The notes beneath the pieces were generated by a model. It saw only the letters and a program-made list of their open reading frames with translations. It was not told the origin of the DNA and did not search any database. A program made the position numbers and the translations under genes. Shown piece by piece: positions 27,248 to 36,614 of a stretch of DNA of 64,000 bases. Position 1 is the stretch's first letter, and each line of letters begins with the position of its first letter. The stretch comes from Robinsoniella peoriensis (lineage in GTDB: Bacteria; Bacillota; Clostridia; Lachnospirales; Lachnospiraceae), in NCBI RefSeq assembly GCF_000797495.1, contig NZ_JTGN01000002.1:62001-126000 (forward strand), in the 5' to 3' direction.

Positions 27248-28594
27248 ATGATTGATAAAAAGAAACCCTGGGATAAGGGTACCTTATGCGTAAGCAGCAA
27301 CGGAAGATATCTGGCAAATGGCGAATCACCTTTTTTTTGGCTTGGAGATACAGCCTGGCTGATGTTCAGCCACTTAACGGAGGAGGAAGCCTGGGGATAT
27401 CTGAGAAACCGTAAAGAAAAGGGATATAACGTAATCCAGACCACTTTGATTCATGAGTGGCCGCAGAAGAACATTGATGGAAGTAATGCCCTTGTAAATG
27501 AAGATTTCGCAGTCTGCGATCTGGAGGGGAATTTCTGGAAAAGAACAGAAGCAATGGTTGATATGGCGGAGGAACTTGGCCTGTATATGGCATTGCTTCC
27601 TGCATGGGGAGGAAATGTGGCAAGAGGCTATCTGAACCTGGAAAATGCTGATGCCTACCTGGACTTTTTAATTGAGAGATTTGGCAGCAGACCCAATATT
27701 ATCTGGCTGGTAGGAGGAGATGTGAAAGGGGAAGCAGCGCCGGAAGTATTCTGCAGAATTGGTTCAAGACTGAAACAGGGGTGTAAGGGACAGCTTGTAG
27801 GGTTTCATCCCTTTGGAAGGACTTCATCCTCCATTTGGTTTCACAAAGAAGAATGGCTGGATTTTAATATGTTCCAGTCGGGGCACCGCAGATATGACCA
27901 GCTTGTGATGCAGTCCTGGGATGATAATGGTAAGAACCCGGATAATTACGGGGAAGACAATTGGAAATATGTAAAACGTGACCATAGCCTGATTCCAATA
28001 AAACCGACCATTGACGGAGAGCCGTCTTATGAACAGGTACTGCAGGGGTTACATGATAAAACCCAGGGATACTGGCAGTCCTGGGATGTCCGCAGATACG
28101 CTTACTGGTCTGTATTAGAAGGTGCATTTGGGCACACTTACGGGGATAACAGCATTATGCAGTTCTATACAAAAAAAGACGGAGAAGGGGCATTCGGGGT
28201 GAAACAGGAATGGAAAGAAGCAATACATAACGCAGGATCTTCCCAGATGAAGCATTTGAAAAATCTGATGGAACAGGTGGATTATCAAAATGGTGTTCCC
28301 GCGAGTCATCTTCTGGTATCCGGTCAGGGAGAAAAGTACGAGAGAGTCAGTGTATTTGCCGGAAAAGATTTTATAATCTGCTATTCTTATCTGGGGAAAC
28401 CTTTTACGCTGGATTTATCTGCCTATCCTAATAATTTAGATACCTACTGGATGGATCCGGAAACTGGGGTATACAGTTTTGCAGGACAATTGATGAATCA
28501 AAAGCAAATGGAATTTCATCCTCCTTTTAAAGGAGAGGGTCATGGAGACTGGGTTTTGGTGTTGACAGATCCGGAATCCTATGATATTGTGTAA
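27248..28594 (+). CDS. GH140-like glycosidase (DUF4038 family, apiosidase-type)
   Basis: 448 aa, no signal peptide, ribosome site AGGAG at 27236. The TIM-barrel part carries FFWLGDTAWLMFSHL, NVIQTTLIHEWPQ, NIIWLVGGDVKG and PTIDGEPSYE, the DUF4038 pattern. The C-terminal 90 residues form a small beta domain. Characterised GH140 members remove apiose side chains of rhamnogalacturonan II; other DUF4038 proteins act on other pectic sugars, so the substrate is an inference. It is divergent from the cytoplasmic GH43 gene and ends at a strong terminator. Confidence 0.8.
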   Translation: MIDKKKPWDKGTLCVSSNGRYLANGESPFFWLGDTAWLMFSHLTEEEAWGYLRNRKEKGYNVIQTTLIHEWPQKNIDGSNALVNEDFAVCDLEGNFWKRTEAMVDMAEELGLYMALLPAWGGNVARGYLNLENADAYLDFLIERFGSRPNIIWLVGGDVKGEAAPEVFCRIGSRLKQGCKGQLVGFHPFGRTSSSIWFHKEEWLDFNMFQSGHRRYDQLVMQSWDDNGKNPDNYGEDNWKYVKRDHSLIPIKPTIDGEPSYEQVLQGLHDKTQGYWQSWDVRRYAYWSVLEGAFGHTYGDNSIMQFYTKKDGEGAFGVKQEWKEAIHNAGSSQMKHLKNLMEQVDYQNGVPASHLLVSGQGEKYERVSVFAGKDFIICYSYLGKPFTLDLSAYPNNLDTYWMDPETGVYSFAGQLMNQKQMEFHPPFKGEGHGDWVLVLTDPESYDIV

Positions 28595-28602
28595 TAGACA
28601 AG

Positions 28603-28647
28603 AGCCATTGCGAATTATATTATTATATTTCGCAATGGCTTTTTTTC
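28603..28647 (+). terminator. Strong Rho-independent terminator after the GH140-like gene
   Basis: AGCCATTGCGAA (28603-28614) pairs with TTCGCAATGGCT (28629-28640), followed by seven Ts. Confidence 0.93.
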
Positions 28648-28683
28648 GTTGTAAATTATATTAAATTTAGGAGGGTTTCTGAA

Positions 28684-29607
28684 ATGAGAGAGAAAATTTT
28701 CACAAAATCAACTTTTAAAACTATAGGGATCGAACTTTTGGGAAGTCTTTTAATCGCTATAGGCATCTACAATTTTGCATTACACGCGAACTTTCCAATG
28801 ACCGGATTTTCCGGTATATCCATTATATTATACCGTCTGTTTGATCTGCCGGTTGGAGCAACTACGATAGTACTGAATATTCCGGTTGCATTGATCTGCT
28901 ACCGTTTACTGGGAAAAGGATTTTTCTTCCGGTCACTGCGTTGTATGGTCATTTCTTCACTGATGATCGATTTTATTGGTCCTTTACTGCCTGTATATCA
29001 GGGAAGCAGGCTTTTGGCAGCTATCTGCACCGGAGTTTTCGGTGGTTTTGGATATGCAATTATTTATATGGCAAACTCTTCTACGGGAGGTGCGGACTTC
29101 ATTATCATGGCGGTGAAAGCTTTGAAGCCCTATCTGCCTCTTGGAAGAATTGCATTTTTAACTGATGTGGGAATTATATTGGCAGGCGGTATTATTTTCA
29201 AAGATGTAGATGGAATTATCTATGGTATGATCATTAACTTCATCTTTGCCCTGGCTGTAGACAAAGTAATGTACGGAATCAATGCCGGAAAGCTGGCAAT
29301 CGTCGTTACCGACCATGGAAAAGAGGTTACAGAGGTGATAGAAGAGTGCTGCGGCAGAGGTTCTACTATTATGAATGCAATGGGAGGCTACAAGCAGGAT
29401 GAGCGCCAGGTCGTCTTATGTGCCTGCAATAATAAAGAAATGTATTTTGTTCAGAAGGCCGTAAAAGCCGCAGATCCGAAATCGTTTTTAATCGTAATGG
29501 AATCTAATGAAGTTCATGGCGAAGGGTTTACTACCAGGCAGATAGGAGAAGCTATGGACCGGGTGAACAGACTGGATTTCCCGCAAAATGCAATGCAAAA
29601 AGCATAG
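28684..29607 (+). CDS. YitT-family membrane protein
   Basis: 307 aa. About six hydrophobic helices in residues 15-200, with the family motifs GSLLIAIGIYNFALHANFPM and YMANSSTGGADFI, then a cytoplasmic DUF2179 domain (about 215-295, with CCGRGSTIMNAMGGY and VMESNEVHGEGF). Function is not established for the family. Ribosome site GGAGGG at 28670. It stands alone between a terminator and a degraded repeat and has no evident link to the sugar genes. Confidence 0.9.
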   Translation: MREKIFTKSTFKTIGIELLGSLLIAIGIYNFALHANFPMTGFSGISIILYRLFDLPVGATTIVLNIPVALICYRLLGKGFFFRSLRCMVISSLMIDFIGPLLPVYQGSRLLAAICTGVFGGFGYAIIYMANSSTGGADFIIMAVKALKPYLPLGRIAFLTDVGIILAGGIIFKDVDGIIYGMIINFIFALAVDKVMYGINAGKLAIVVTDHGKEVTEVIEECCGRGSTIMNAMGGYKQDERQVVLCACNNKEMYFVQKAVKAADPKSFLIVMESNEVHGEGFTTRQIGEAMDRVNRLDFPQNAMQKA

Positions 29608-29669
29608 AGTACACAATCCCCATTCGCAAAGCGTTCTTTACTCAGCTCACCCGATTAAACAAGTCGGGT
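29608..29669. repeat. Degraded family A repeat fragment with hairpin
   Basis: On the minus strand GGGTGAGCTGAGTAA, then ACGCTTTG and GTGTAC match, in order, the conserved arm of the element at 9112-9165. It ends with the hairpin ACCCGA/TCGGGT (29649-29669). No coding frame. Confidence 0.45.
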
Positions 29670-29707
29670 AGCTTTAGAAATTTCACCGAAGACAGTCATA
29701 TATTCTC

Positions 29708-29736
29708 TTGTAATTATTGAAGATTCAAGTTATATT
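29708..29736 (+). promoter_or_regulatory. Promoter candidate for the two-component operon
   Basis: TTGTAA, 17 bp, TATATT, 35 bp before the kinase start codon. Confidence 0.6.
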
Positions 29737-29770
29737 GAAAGAAATAATGCTGTCAAAAGGGGGGTTCTGA

Positions 29771-31498
29771 ATGGGGAGGTTTCGTAACTTATCTATAAGA
29801 AACCGGATTACAATCAGCTTTCTATGTCTGGTTATTATTCCGTTTCTATTGCTTTTTATCATTTTTTATAGAACTATTTCCAACTATGCTTATAAAATGT
29901 CCATTGAAAATCAGACAAATAATTTATATTCCATGCAGGAGCAGTTGGATGACATCTGCTCCGGGTATCAAAACCTGTCGATGTCGGTTTACTACAATGG
30001 GTATGAAAATGAAGATAATGTATTTGCCAGGGAAAGGGTACATAAAGTGCTGGATAATCTGATTAATACAAACAGTGGTCTTCTGACTGCCATATGGGAA
30101 GGGCCGGATCAAACGTATGTGACAGGTAAAAAATTTATCGAACAGGAAGCAGTCTGTGAAAAATATCATGAAAAAGTATCTGCGGGAAATGGGAGGTTTG
30201 TCTGGCTGCCCATGGAAAATGTGCACCCCTATTCCGGACGTGGACGGGAAATACTAATAGCAGGAAGAGTACTTTATAACGAAGACAAAGAAGAAGCAGG
30301 AGTCCTTTGGTTCTATATGAGTGGAGCTTTGATGAAAAATATATTTAAAAGGACGGATTTTCTAAGTGGGTCCCGAAATTTTCTTATGCTGACAGATGGA
30401 ACACTCGTCTGGTCGCCGGAAGAAGATCCGAAAATGGTAGGAGAAATAGCGCAGATTTATAAGAAAAGTATCAAAAAGAACAATCATACCACTGAGAAAA
30501 TAGCAGGTGAAAAAAGTTTGCTGGTGTTCCGAACATCCTATGATACAAAATACGTAGTTTTAAGTGTTATGCCTCAAAGTACGATTCTACAGGAATTTCA
30601 GGGCATTGCCAGTGTGTTCTGGGGTTCATTGTGCGTGATACTGCTGTTTATGGTATTAATTTTCAGGATACTGAAAAAACAGATTTTTCTTCCGGTAAAT
30701 AATCTTACCTATGGAGTGGACCAGTTTGCCAGAGGTGATTTGAATATTCAATTGGACAGTCATGAAACAGGTGAGATGAAAAAGCTGACAGACCATTTTA
30801 ATACCATGGTTCAGGAAGTGAAACACCTCATGGAGGATGTAAAAGAAGAGGAAAAAGAAAAAAATGAGTTCAAAATGCAGGCGCTGATGATGCAGATGAG
30901 TCCTCATTTTATCTATAATTCACTGAACACAATTAAATGGATTGCGGTGATTAACAAGCAGGAAAATATAAGACAGATGATAGAATCATTGATTCAGATC
31001 TTTATGAATATGTCAAAAAGGACAGATGAAAATAATACGATCAGGGATGAAATGGAGCTTCTGCAAAATTATGCCAACATACAAAAAGCCCGATTCTTAA
31101 ATTTCGACTTGATGATCCGGGCGGATGAAGATACCATGGATCTGCAGATAAAAAGATTTCTATTACAGCCAATCGTAGAAAATGCAATTATTCATGGATT
31201 GAATCAATCAGAAAAAATTGGAATGATTTGCATCAGGGTTTATCAGGATAAGTATCTGCATGTGGAAATTACAGATAATGGAGTGGGATTTGAGGTAGGG
31301 CAATTAAAGGAAAAAAGAGATCCGGATACCAGGCACACGAGAATCGGACTGGAAAATGTACAGCAGATGCTTAAACTAGAGTATGGAGAACCTTTTGGTA
31401 TGACGATCGAGAGTGTGATTGGAAAAGGAACCAAGGTCAGCTATCTGCTGCCGGTTGAGAAGCAGGGGGGATTCAGAAATGAAAGTAATGATTGTTGA
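29771..31498 (+). CDS. YesM-type sensor histidine kinase
   Basis: 575 aa. TM1 at about residues 17-37, an extracellular sensing region to about 275, TM2 at about 280-300, HAMP (300-355), the His_kinase domain with phospho-acceptor His near 379 in MSPHFIYNSLN, and a HATPase with N-box PIVENAIIHGLN near 467 and G-box DNGVGF near 502. The paired response-regulator gene overlaps its end by 20 bp. YesM/YesN pairs commonly control neighbouring sugar ABC importers, and the binding-protein gene follows. The SD (AAGGGGGG) is strong. The inducing sugar is unknown. Confidence 0.92.
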   Translation: MGRFRNLSIRNRITISFLCLVIIPFLLLFIIFYRTISNYAYKMSIENQTNNLYSMQEQLDDICSGYQNLSMSVYYNGYENEDNVFARERVHKVLDNLINTNSGLLTAIWEGPDQTYVTGKKFIEQEAVCEKYHEKVSAGNGRFVWLPMENVHPYSGRGREILIAGRVLYNEDKEEAGVLWFYMSGALMKNIFKRTDFLSGSRNFLMLTDGTLVWSPEEDPKMVGEIAQIYKKSIKKNNHTTEKIAGEKSLLVFRTSYDTKYVVLSVMPQSTILQEFQGIASVFWGSLCVILLFMVLIFRILKKQIFLPVNNLTYGVDQFARGDLNIQLDSHETGEMKKLTDHFNTMVQEVKHLMEDVKEEEKEKNEFKMQALMMQMSPHFIYNSLNTIKWIAVINKQENIRQMIESLIQIFMNMSKRTDENNTIRDEMELLQNYANIQKARFLNFDLMIRADEDTMDLQIKRFLLQPIVENAIIHGLNQSEKIGMICIRVYQDKYLHVEITDNGVGFEVGQLKEKRDPDTRHTRIGLENVQQMLKLEYGEPFGMTIESVIGKGTKVSYLLPVEKQGGFRNESNDC

Positions 31499-32993
31499 TG
31501 ATGAGGTACTGGTTCGTTTAGGAATAAAGACTTATCTGGAAGGATACGAGGATATTGAGGTAAAAGGTACTTTTGCAACGGCGAAGGAAGCTTTGGCATA
31601 TATGGAACGGGATGAAGTGGATATCGTTCTGACTGATATTGAGATGGCACAGATGAGTGGACTGGAATATATCAAAGCGCTAAAGGCATGTAATTATAAC
31701 TGCGGCATTGTTATTATTAGCTGCCATGAAAACTTTGAATATGTACGGGATGCCATGGATCTGGGCGCGGATAAATACATGCTCAAGCAGGAGGTATGTG
31801 AGGATATTCTGGTCAATGAGCTTCGGGAAATCTATAAAAAGAAACAGAGTGAGACCGGCAGTGAAGCTCCGTCAGTGTCTTTGTCCCAAAAGGAAAAACC
31901 TGGGATATGGCCGGATAGAGAACCTTCTTGCGAGGAGGTAATGTATCAGATTGCGGCATTGAAGCTTTGGGAAGAATATGATGATTCCGGCAGGGAGAAA
32001 ACGCAGAATCTGGATGCGGACATGCTGTTTCAGGTCCTGGACGATGCGGTAGCTCAGACGAAATGTGCCACTCTTTTGCGGGATCGTCAGGGCAGGATGT
32101 TTCTAATCTTCCAATTTATGAAGGATATGGAGGATAGCAACCGGCTGGAAAGGGTATCCGGTGTCTATTACAGGTTGGAGCAGAATACCAGGCTATATGT
32201 GAACCGGTCCTTAGCTATGGGAATCAGCGGGCTGTTTGATGACCAAAGACAGATGAAGGAAAATTATGAGACAGCGCTTAAAAACCTTGAATACCGTTTC
32301 TATGATAAACGGGAAATATTTGCAGATATTCCGTCAGAGAAGTGCTATCTGGATCTGCAGCTGGATATAGAAAGTCTGATAAGTGAGGATGGGATGAGAA
32401 GGTTCATTGAACAACTGGAAGACTATCTGGTACAGTGCAGGATACGTAAAGTATTGCCGGAGAGTATAAAGGAAACAATACTGAAAAGCTTCCATGTTTT
32501 GTTAAGTGATGTGATAAAATTTTATCATTTGGAAGGGGAAAAAGAGGCATTCATGGAATATGATCTAAGCTATCAGGAATTATATGACGTATACAGCATG
32601 AAGGTTCTTAAGAATATTACCATAGATCATATAGGCAGATTTATAACAGCAATTTTAAAAAAATTGGATCAATCAGATGATTTTCCTAAAGTTTTAAGAT
32701 ATATCGATGAACATTTTAAAGAGCAGCTGACACTGGCTGAGGTGTCAGGGCGGTTTTATATGAGTGTTAACTATTTCTGCCAGATGTTTAAAAAGTATAC
32801 AGGCACTACCTTTATAAACTATATCAATGAGAAACGAATAGGAGAAGTTAAAGATTATCTTCATAGCGGGTCCTATTCTCTGGAGGCAATTTCGGAGCTT
32901 ACCGGGTTTTATAATGTGAATTATATGATCCGTTTGTTCAAGAAAATTACGGGTATTACGATCCGTGAATACAGAAATGGTTTAAAAAAGTGA
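31479..32993 (+). CDS. YesN-type response regulator (REC + AraC helix-turn-helix)
   Basis: 504 aa from the ATG at 31479, which has GGGGGG 8 bp upstream; the earlier in-frame start at 31419 lies inside the kinase gene. The receiver domain has the acidic pair Asp7-Asp8, the phosphorylated Asp53 (IVLTDIEM) and Lys in KYMLKQEV. A middle region of about 260 residues has no recognised domain, as is common in YesN proteins. The C-terminal AraC domain spans about 405-504 (VSGRFYMSVNYFCQMFKKYT, ISELTGFYNVNYMIRLFKKI). It probably activates the importer operon beginning at 33162. Confidence 0.92.
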   Translation: MKVMIVDDEVLVRLGIKTYLEGYEDIEVKGTFATAKEALAYMERDEVDIVLTDIEMAQMSGLEYIKALKACNYNCGIVIISCHENFEYVRDAMDLGADKYMLKQEVCEDILVNELREIYKKKQSETGSEAPSVSLSQKEKPGIWPDREPSCEEVMYQIAALKLWEEYDDSGREKTQNLDADMLFQVLDDAVAQTKCATLLRDRQGRMFLIFQFMKDMEDSNRLERVSGVYYRLEQNTRLYVNRSLAMGISGLFDDQRQMKENYETALKNLEYRFYDKREIFADIPSEKCYLDLQLDIESLISEDGMRRFIEQLEDYLVQCRIRKVLPESIKETILKSFHVLLSDVIKFYHLEGEKEAFMEYDLSYQELYDVYSMKVLKNITIDHIGRFITAILKKLDQSDDFPKVLRYIDEHFKEQLTLAEVSGRFYMSVNYFCQMFKKYTGTTFINYINEKRIGEVKDYLHSGSYSLEAISELTGFYNVNYMIRLFKKITGITIREYRNGLKK

Positions 32994-33052
32994 ATCCTGT
33001 GTGAGATTGTGAATTTTTTTGTACGAAAATAAACAACTGTGTTAAAAGAGGG

Positions 33053-33098
33053 ATAAGACAATGAACTTTTTGAAAAAGAATGTTCATTGTCTTATTTT
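33053..33098 (+). terminator. Terminator after the two-component operon
   Basis: ATAAGACAATGAAC pairs perfectly over 14 bp with GTTCATTGTCTTAT, then TTTG. The 3' arm contains the -35 element of the next promoter. Confidence 0.85.
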
Positions 33099-33115
33099 GT
33101 ATAAAAATTTATAAT
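33087..33115 (+). promoter_or_regulatory. Promoter of the importer operon, -35 inside the upstream terminator
   Basis: TTGTCT (33087-33092), 17 bp, TATAAT (33110-33115), 46 bp before the start codon. Confidence 0.65.
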
Positions 33116-33161
33116 AGAATTATCAAAAGTTCCGGAGCACAAAAAAATGGAGGGATAGAAA

Positions 33162-34532
33162 ATGAAGTACAGAAAAATTTTATGCGGACTGCTCAGTGCA
33201 GCGCTGATTGGAACCATGCTTGGTGGTTGTGGTAAGGGTGAAACAGAAAAAGTACAGGAGACTGCTAAGGAGACTTTGGCAGCAGAAACAGTGGAACAGG
33301 GACAGACAGAGAAAGGAACAGAAACAGAGGCGAATACGGAAACAGGACAAAGTGCAGATACAGAGAAAAGTGCAGGAGCTGATATTTCAGGGAAGCTTAT
33401 TATCTGGGAACACAGTACGGATTTTGAAAATGCCTTAGACCAGTTGATTGAGGGCTTTAATGAGAAGTATCCGGATGTTGAGGTAGAATATGAGGTGAAA
33501 CCCAGCGATCAGTATTACAGCCTGCTGGCTACGTCAATTCAGGCAGGTGAGGCACCGGATATTTTCTGGACAAATGGAACAGCTACGGCCCAGATGGCAG
33601 AATATGTGTCCCAGGGAGCAATTATGGATATTACAGATGCTGTTGACATGGGTGATCTGGAGGAATCGTCTTATGGCCTGGCAACCATAGGCGGTAAGCG
33701 TTATTCCGTACCGTGGATGACATTTGATACCAGAACCTGTTATTACAATAAGGATATCTTCAAGGAACTTGGCTTAGAGGTACCGAAAACATTCAGCGAA
33801 TATGAAAAATTGCTGGCTGCCTTGGATGAGGGCGGTAAAATCCCAATTTCCTTATCCGGTATGACAAGTTGGCCGCTTCTGTTTTTTGTAGAGCCAATGG
33901 GATCTGCTTTAGAACCGGAATACACCAGAGGATTAGCTGATTACAGTTCAAAAGCAAATGATGAACGGTTCGGGAATATTCTGAATAAAATGCTTGAATG
34001 GGCAGACAAGGGCTATTTTGGAGACGGATGGCTGGGAGTAGATGATGATGGTTCCAGTCTGGCATTTACTACGGGAGAAGCAGCAATGTTTGTGGGAGGC
34101 TCCTGGAGTACCACGTCTTTTCAGGAAAATAATCCGGATTTAAATCTGGGAGCATTCCAGATTCCAAGTGAAGAAGGCACCTCAGGTATGGTAGGAACCT
34201 TTGCTAATGGATTCTCTGCATACAGCGGCACAGAAAATAAAGAGGCCGCAATGGCATTCTTAAACTACTGTGCTACTCTGGAAGCGCAGACCAATTGGGT
34301 ACAAACCCTGGGAAGTGTTTCCGGAAGCCCTAAAATTGAATCTTCTAATGAAGTGGCTAAAGAAATTTCTGATTGTGATGAAACGTTTACCAGTTGGCAG
34401 TCAAATTTGTCAAAATATAATAAAGAGGGTGCATCTGCTACCAGTGTATGGGAGGAAGATTCCGTAAAAGTAGCATCGAAAGCTATGACGGTTCAGGAAT
34501 TGTTGGATAATCTTGGAGAAGTCATGCAGTAA
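33162..34532 (+). CDS. Carbohydrate ABC transporter substrate-binding lipoprotein
   Basis: 456 aa. Lipoprotein signal with lipobox LGGC (MLGGCGKG), then a Glu/Thr-rich linker of about 60 residues, then a family 1 solute-binding fold (GKLIIWEHSTDFENALDQLI, YYNKDIFKELGLEVPKTF, GEAAMFVGGSW). It is followed by two permease genes but no ATPase, as in Firmicutes that share an MsmK-type ATPase. Substrate probably an oligosaccharide; identity not readable. Ribosome site GGAGGG at 33150. Confidence 0.92.
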   Translation: MKYRKILCGLLSAALIGTMLGGCGKGETEKVQETAKETLAAETVEQGQTEKGTETEANTETGQSADTEKSAGADISGKLIIWEHSTDFENALDQLIEGFNEKYPDVEVEYEVKPSDQYYSLLATSIQAGEAPDIFWTNGTATAQMAEYVSQGAIMDITDAVDMGDLEESSYGLATIGGKRYSVPWMTFDTRTCYYNKDIFKELGLEVPKTFSEYEKLLAALDEGGKIPISLSGMTSWPLLFFVEPMGSALEPEYTRGLADYSSKANDERFGNILNKMLEWADKGYFGDGWLGVDDDGSSLAFTTGEAAMFVGGSWSTTSFQENNPDLNLGAFQIPSEEGTSGMVGTFANGFSAYSGTENKEAAMAFLNYCATLEAQTNWVQTLGSVSGSPKIESSNEVAKEISDCDETFTSWQSNLSKYNKEGASATSVWEEDSVKVASKAMTVQELLDNLGEVMQ

Positions 34533-34675
34533 TATCACTTAAAAAGCGCCCCGCATTGCGGCATATTTGTCCCCGATTCAGGTTACGTAGCCCGCTGCGT
34601 GCCCTTCCTTCGGGACAAATCTCCCACAAACTGTGACGCGCAGCGGTCAGAAAGCAATTTGCAACACGCTCTCGA
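34533..34675. repeat. Family B dispersed repeat between binding protein and permease genes
   Basis: About 140 bp with GC content higher than its surroundings, containing an inverted pair ATTTGTCCC/GGGACAAAT (34565-34573 and 34612-34620). Its end is GAAAGCAATTTGCAACACGC (34648-34667), which matches the element ends at 8598 and 56387. No coding frame. It seems to be inserted inside the importer operon. Confidence 0.55.
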
Positions 34676-34710
34676 GGATGTCCAAGAATCATTCTTTGGG
34701 CATCCTTTTT
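34676..34710 (+). terminator. Intra-operon terminator/attenuator before the permease genes
   Basis: GGATGTCCAAGAA pairs with TTCTTTGGGCATCC (one bulge), then five Ts. Placed between binding-protein and permease genes, it would lower permease expression relative to the binding protein. Confidence 0.8.
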
Positions 34711-34720
34711 AGGAGGAACG

Positions 34721-34834
34721 GTGAAAGAAAATTTAAAAACGGAAAGGCAGCCACACTGTGATTCTTTCACCTGTTTTTGTGGCAGTATTGCAGGTAAGCC
34801 TGTAATATGCAATGGGTATAAATATGAAGAATAA
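34721..34834 (+). CDS. Possible 37-codon leader ORF overlapping the permease start
   Basis: Starts at GTG 34721, 4 bp after AGGAGG, and reads VKENLKTERQPHCDSFTCFC and on to TAA at 34832-34834. It has four Cys. The stop lies just past the permease start codons (34812 and 34824), which have no ribosome site of their own. GGTGAAAGAA around the start can pair with TTCTTTCACC 35 bp downstream. It may couple translation to the permease. No homologue is recognised, so it could be chance. Confidence 0.3.
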   Translation: MKENLKTERQPHCDSFTCFCGSIAGKPVICNGYKYEE

Positions 34835-35732
34835 AATTAGGAAAAAAAGACCGTATATTGGATTCATAGCCCCGGGATTTATTATGTATACGGTATTCAT
34901 CATTGTACCAATATTTTTTGCTATGTTTATCAGCTTACATGAATGGTCAGGGCTAGGGGAAATGAAGTTTACCGGACTGGAAAACTTTCGGGTACTTCTT
35001 ACGGACTCCCGGATTTCACCTACTTTCTTTCACGCTCTGAAAAATAATATCAAATATATGGTTGTAGTTCTGGTTATTATAACACCCATCCAGTTTGGAC
35101 TTGCATATCTTTTATACATTAAAATCAAAGGCCATAAATACTATCGTTTCATGCTGTTTCTTCCCTATGTAATCAGTACAACCATAGTCAGTTTCTTTGC
35201 TACTATACTATTTGATCCTAATATCGGCTTTATGAATAAAATGCTGACTTCTGTGGGGCTTGAAAAAAGCAGTTGGTTTGGCAACCCCAAACTTGCGTTT
35301 ACCTTGATGGTAATTGTAATTATGTGGCAGGGGATCGGTACCGGTATGATGATATTCTATGCGAACATGCAGGATATTCCGGACTCTGTTATTGAGGCAA
35401 GCATGATTGATGGATGTAATGACTGGCAGCGTCTGTATAAAATTGTAATACCACTGTCCATTCCGTCCTGTGCTACGAATATCATAATGAGTACAATCTG
35501 GGCACTGGGTATTTTTGACCTTCCATATATCCTGGGAGGTGCTACCGGAGGAGTAAATAATTCCCTGGATTTTGTAAATATGGTATTTTACCGTTACACC
35601 TTCGGCAGTGCATTAAATGGTCAGTCGAATATGGGATTTGGATCAGCAATCAGTGTGGTCATGTTCTTCATCATTTTCACAGTATCCATGATTCAGAATA
35701 GGCTGCTGTCTAAAGTAGAATACGAGTATTAG
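34812..35732 (+). CDS. Carbohydrate ABC permease, MalF/UgpA type
   Basis: 306 aa, six membrane helices, with the EAA loop EASMIDGCNDWQRLYKIVIP near residue 196 that docks the ATPase. The start is ATG 34812 or 34824 (MKNKIRKKRPY); neither has a Shine-Dalgarno, and a stop codon just upstream (34803) excludes a longer protein. It forms the membrane channel with the next gene. See the leader ORF for possible translational coupling. Confidence 0.92.
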   Translation: MGINMKNKIRKKRPYIGFIAPGFIMYTVFIIVPIFFAMFISLHEWSGLGEMKFTGLENFRVLLTDSRISPTFFHALKNNIKYMVVVLVIITPIQFGLAYLLYIKIKGHKYYRFMLFLPYVISTTIVSFFATILFDPNIGFMNKMLTSVGLEKSSWFGNPKLAFTLMVIVIMWQGIGTGMMIFYANMQDIPDSVIEASMIDGCNDWQRLYKIVIPLSIPSCATNIIMSTIWALGIFDLPYILGGATGGVNNSLDFVNMVFYRYTFGSALNGQSNMGFGSAISVVMFFIIFTVSMIQNRLLSKVEYEY

Positions 35733-35742
35733 GAGGTGGAAA

Positions 35743-36594
35743 ATGAATAAAGAAAAGAAAATTATCCGGTCAGCAGGAGAAAAAACGGTCAGAGGCATCT
35801 TTTCCGTAATGCTCTTTATTGTAACATTAAGCACAATTTTAGTTATTGGAATTACAGTATTAAATTCTTTTAAGACAAAAGGGGAACTGATTAAAAATAC
35901 TTTTGGTATACCTGCGGAATTTACGTTGGATAGCTTCAAAAGGGTATTGACGCAGGATCATTTTTTGAGATATTTCATGAATAGTATCATATTAACCGTG
36001 GGTGGAATTTCCCTATTAATTTTTCTGGCTTCTATGACCGCATACGGTCTTTCACGTTATAAATTTAAAATGAAAGGTGCAGTACAGACCTATTTTATGC
36101 TTGGCCTGATGTTTCCTATACAACTGGGGCTTCTTCCACTGTTTATTATTTTGCGAAGTCTTGGTCTCTTAAATAATCTGTTGGGATTAATATTGCTGTA
36201 CGGTGCAGGAATGTCCTTTCCCGTGTTTGTCTTTTCCAAATTTTTCAGCACCATACCAGAGGCATTAGAGGAGTCAGCCAGACTGGACGGAGCAGGAGAA
36301 TTTACAATCTATTGGAGAATTATACTGCCGATTTGTAAACCAGTGCTGGCAACCATTGCACTAATTAACTCGGTTACGATTTGGAACGATTTTTATATGC
36401 CGCTGGTATTTTTGGGTAAGGCAAATGTGAGAACGCTTACCCTGGGTGTTTATAAATATATGGAGAGTTTTCTGAAAAACTGGAATTATGCATTTGCTGC
36501 CGTTGTAATTACCCTTGTTCCTGTAGTGGTGCTTTACTTCCTGTTCTCAAATCAGATTGTGGCAGGGCTCACCGGCGGAGCAGTTAAGGAATAA
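35743..36594 (+). CDS. Carbohydrate ABC permease, MalG/UgpE type
   Basis: 283 aa, six membrane helices, EAA loop EESARLDGAGEFTIYWRIIL near residue 175. Ribosome site AGGAGGT at 35731. Ten bp after the first permease and 20 bp before the GH106-like gene, so part of the same operon. Confidence 0.93.
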   Translation: MNKEKKIIRSAGEKTVRGIFSVMLFIVTLSTILVIGITVLNSFKTKGELIKNTFGIPAEFTLDSFKRVLTQDHFLRYFMNSIILTVGGISLLIFLASMTAYGLSRYKFKMKGAVQTYFMLGLMFPIQLGLLPLFIILRSLGLLNNLLGLILLYGAGMSFPVFVFSKFFSTIPEALEESARLDGAGEFTIYWRIILPICKPVLATIALINSVTIWNDFYMPLVFLGKANVRTLTLGVYKYMESFLKNWNYAFAAVVITLVPVVVLYFLFSNQIVAGLTGGAVKE

Positions 36595-36614
36595 GACACA
36601 CAAGGAGGAAAAAA

